DNA from: an uncultured Lachnospiraceae bacterium
Lineage (GTDB): Bacteria > Bacillota > Clostridia > Lachnospirales > Lachnospiraceae
Assembly (NCBI GenBank): GCA_947571775.1
Contig: CANOZK010000006.1
Location: 1-64,000, forward strand
DNA length: 64,000 nt
Reading direction: 5' to 3'
The position numbers and the translations under genes are program-made. The notes beneath the pieces are model-generated. The model ran no database searches. It saw only the letters and a program-made list of their open reading frames with translations, and was not told where the DNA came from. Positions 62,739-64,000 of the stretch are shown here, one piece after another. The number at the start of each line of letters is the position of its first letter. Position 1 is the first letter of the stretch.

Positions 62739-63344
62739 ATGACAAAAGACAATTATGCAAACTATACCGACGAAGCATTGATTCAAAAGCTGCGCAGCGG
62801 GGAATCCCAGGTTTCCGACTACCTGCTGGAAAAGTATAAAGGCATTGTCCGCAAAAAAGCACGGGCCATGTATCTCATCGGCGGGGAAACCGATGATCTG
62901 ATCCAGGAGGGAATGCTGGGCCTTTTCAAAGCCATCCAGGACTACCGCCCGGAAAAGGAAACCTCTTTTCGCACCTTTGCGATGCTGTGCATGGAACGGC
63001 AGATGTACAGCGCGATCCAGGGCTCGAATCGACAGAAGCATCAGCCGCTGAATTCTTATGTATCACTCAGCGAAGGGGTGGCCGACGAAAGCATTTTCAG
63101 CGAGCTGGTCATCAGCAATCCCGAATCCATTATCATAGACCAGGAAACGGCGCTGGAGCTGGAACGGCGCATCCACGAATGCCTCAGCCACTTTGAAAAC
63201 CGTGTGCTGGACTGCTACATACACGGCTATAATTACTTGCAGATTGCAGAAGAATTCAAAAAAAGCCCCAAATCCATCGACAACGCCCTCCAACGGATAC
63301 GAAAAAAAGTCCGCCGCACAATTTCTGAAACATTTTCCCACTGA
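62739..63344 (+). CDS. sigH: RNA polymerase sigma-H factor
   Basis: A 201-residue sigma factor of the SigH type, which in Bacillus and Clostridia drives early sporulation and transition-phase genes. Region 2 is clear: LLEKYKGIVRKKARAMYLIG, DDLIQEGMLGLFKAIQDYRP, FRTFAMLCMERQM, then the SigH-type SNRQKHQPLNSYVSL. Region 4 ends ISEEFKK-like AEEFKKSPKSIDNALQRIRK. The longer frame from 62640 covers the promoter, so the start at 62739 (with GAGG upstream) is used. The neighbours rlmB, mrnC and secE seen beside sigH in other Firmicutes are absent; its place here, beside an FN3 and a macrodomain gene, is unusual. Confidence 0.93.
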   Translation: MTKDNYANYTDEALIQKLRSGESQVSDYLLEKYKGIVRKKARAMYLIGGETDDLIQEGMLGLFKAIQDYRPEKETSFRTFAMLCMERQMYSAIQGSNRQKHQPLNSYVSLSEGVADESIFSELVISNPESIIIDQETALELERRIHECLSHFENRVLDCYIHGYNYLQIAEEFKKSPKSIDNALQRIRKKVRRTISETFSH

Positions 63345-63356
63345 AATGAAATTTTT

Positions 63357-63863
63357 TTAAACAGTCTCCAGCGCCCGGTCATAATATTCTTTTGTCCGGG
63401 AATCAAACGCAACTAGAATAACTTCCTGGACAACCGACGCACGGCTCTCAAAACTCTTTATGGTTTCCACCGCAATCTTCGCAGCTTTCTCCAAAGGGAA
63501 ACGATAAACGCCTGTGCTGATAGACGGAAACGCAACGGTCTGGCAGTCGTGGCAGTCGGCCAGTTCCAGGCAGTTGCGGTAACTGTCGGCCAGCAGCGCT
63601 TCCTCCCCCTGATCGCCTCCGCGCCAGATGGGACCCGGCGTGTGGATCACATATTTTGCCGGAAGCTGGTATCCCCAGGTAATCTTTGCCTGCCCAGTGT
63701 CACAGCCGTGCAGCTCTTTGCATGCTTCCAAAAGCTCTGGCCCCGCCGCTTTGTGAATAGCGCCGTCCACGCCTCCCCCTCCCAGCAGAGAAGTATTTGC
63801 CGCATTTACAATGGCGTCACATTCCAGCTTTGTAATATCTCCTAACAATGTCCGAATCTTCAT
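63357..63863 (-). CDS. Macrodomain protein (O-acetyl-ADP-ribose deacetylase type)
   Basis: A 168-residue stand-alone macrodomain, of the YmdB/MacroD type, which hydrolyses O-acetyl-ADP-ribose or mono-ADP-ribosyl groups. The ADP-ribose loop is [18 protein letters not shown] followed by [17 protein letters not shown], and the second loop is [10 protein letters not shown]. No DraT-like transferase is adjacent. The gene is convergent with sigH, 12 bases apart. The start follows GGAGAG. Confidence 0.93.
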   Translation of the reverse strand: MKIRTLLGDITKLECDAIVNAANTSLLGGGGVDGAIHKAAGPELLEACKELHGCDTGQAKITWGYQLPAKYVIHTPGPIWRGGDQGEEALLADSYRNCLELADCHDCQTVAFPSISTGVYRFPLEKAAKIAVETIKSFESRASVVQEVILVAFDSRTKEYYDRALETV

Positions 63864-64000
63864 ACTCCATCTCTCCTTTCTTTTTTTGATTTTTGCGTAC
63901 TGTTTCTAACAGTTTAAATGACAATCCCGCAGAAAGCAATGAATATTTTCTAAATTCAGGAAGAACAGTAGACATACCGGGTAAAAAAATGATATTGATC

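Overview
The window looks like a piece of chromosome from an anaerobic, spore-forming-type Firmicute, most likely a Clostridia of the Lachnospiraceae kind. This is inferred from gene content and order: rpmF-plsX-acpP-rnc-smc-ftsY in the usual Firmicutes order, a SigH-type sigma factor, a one-chain PurL, a giant 2-hydroxyacyl-CoA dehydratase activase, class I two-subunit Fe-S fumarase, and an infC-rpmI-rplT operon with an L20 leader. Most genes are of moderate GC. Three stretches are clearly AT-rich and look acquired: the restriction-modification pair (18.3-21.3 kb), the tmRNA-tRNA gap (27.8-28.5 kb) and the serine hydrolase gene (31.7-33.0 kb).

Layout. 0-2.2 kb: a small secreted protein, a long non-coding stretch and a PfkB sugar kinase. 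2.3-8.0 kb: a reverse-strand amino-acid operon leuB-ilvD-ilvB-serA. 8.0-13.7 kb: yajC, tgt, a MATE transporter, a LysR regulator, azlC-azlD and a GNAT acetyltransferase. 14.0-18.25 kb: the 1415-residue activase. 18.26-21.30 kb: a BcgI-like type IIB restriction-modification cassette flanked by an exact 28-bp duplication of a terminator hairpin. 21.3-25.1 kb: hisH-hisF-ung-murJ. 25.2-27.4 kb: a two-component system. 27.5-28.6 kb: tmRNA, a decayed tnpB relic, a long inverted repeat and tRNA-Ala. 28.7-31.6 kb: an acetyltransferase, a polysaccharide deacetylase and the infC operon with its leader. 32-38.4 kb: serine hydrolase, two lipoproteins, a cobalamin riboswitch with a Cys-rich protein, a guanylate-kinase-like protein, an Orn/Lys/Arg decarboxylase, and an AP2-domain protein with three Cys-rich modules. 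38.7-48.3 kb: asparaginase, threonine deaminase and the ftsY-smc-rnc-acpP-plsX-rpmF-yceD block. 48.5-51.7 kb: a membrane DUF4474-like protein, a phosphoesterase and an rRNA methylase. 51.7-58.3 kb: gph, a small acidic protein, fumarase, ridA and purL. 58.4-64 kb: HAD phosphatase, four-cluster ferredoxin, glnS, an FN3 secreted protein, sigH and a macrodomain protein.

How parts fit. leuB, ilvD, ilvB, serA, ilvA and the AzlCD exporter together point to branched-chain amino acid and serine/threonine metabolism. plsX-acpP starts lipid synthesis beside RNase III, SMC and FtsY. Where transcripts can be traced they have good vegetative promoters and strong hairpin terminators. The most notable non-core items are the RM cassette with its duplicated terminator, the triple-module AP2 protein, and the riboswitch-controlled Cys-rich protein standing apart from any B12 genes.
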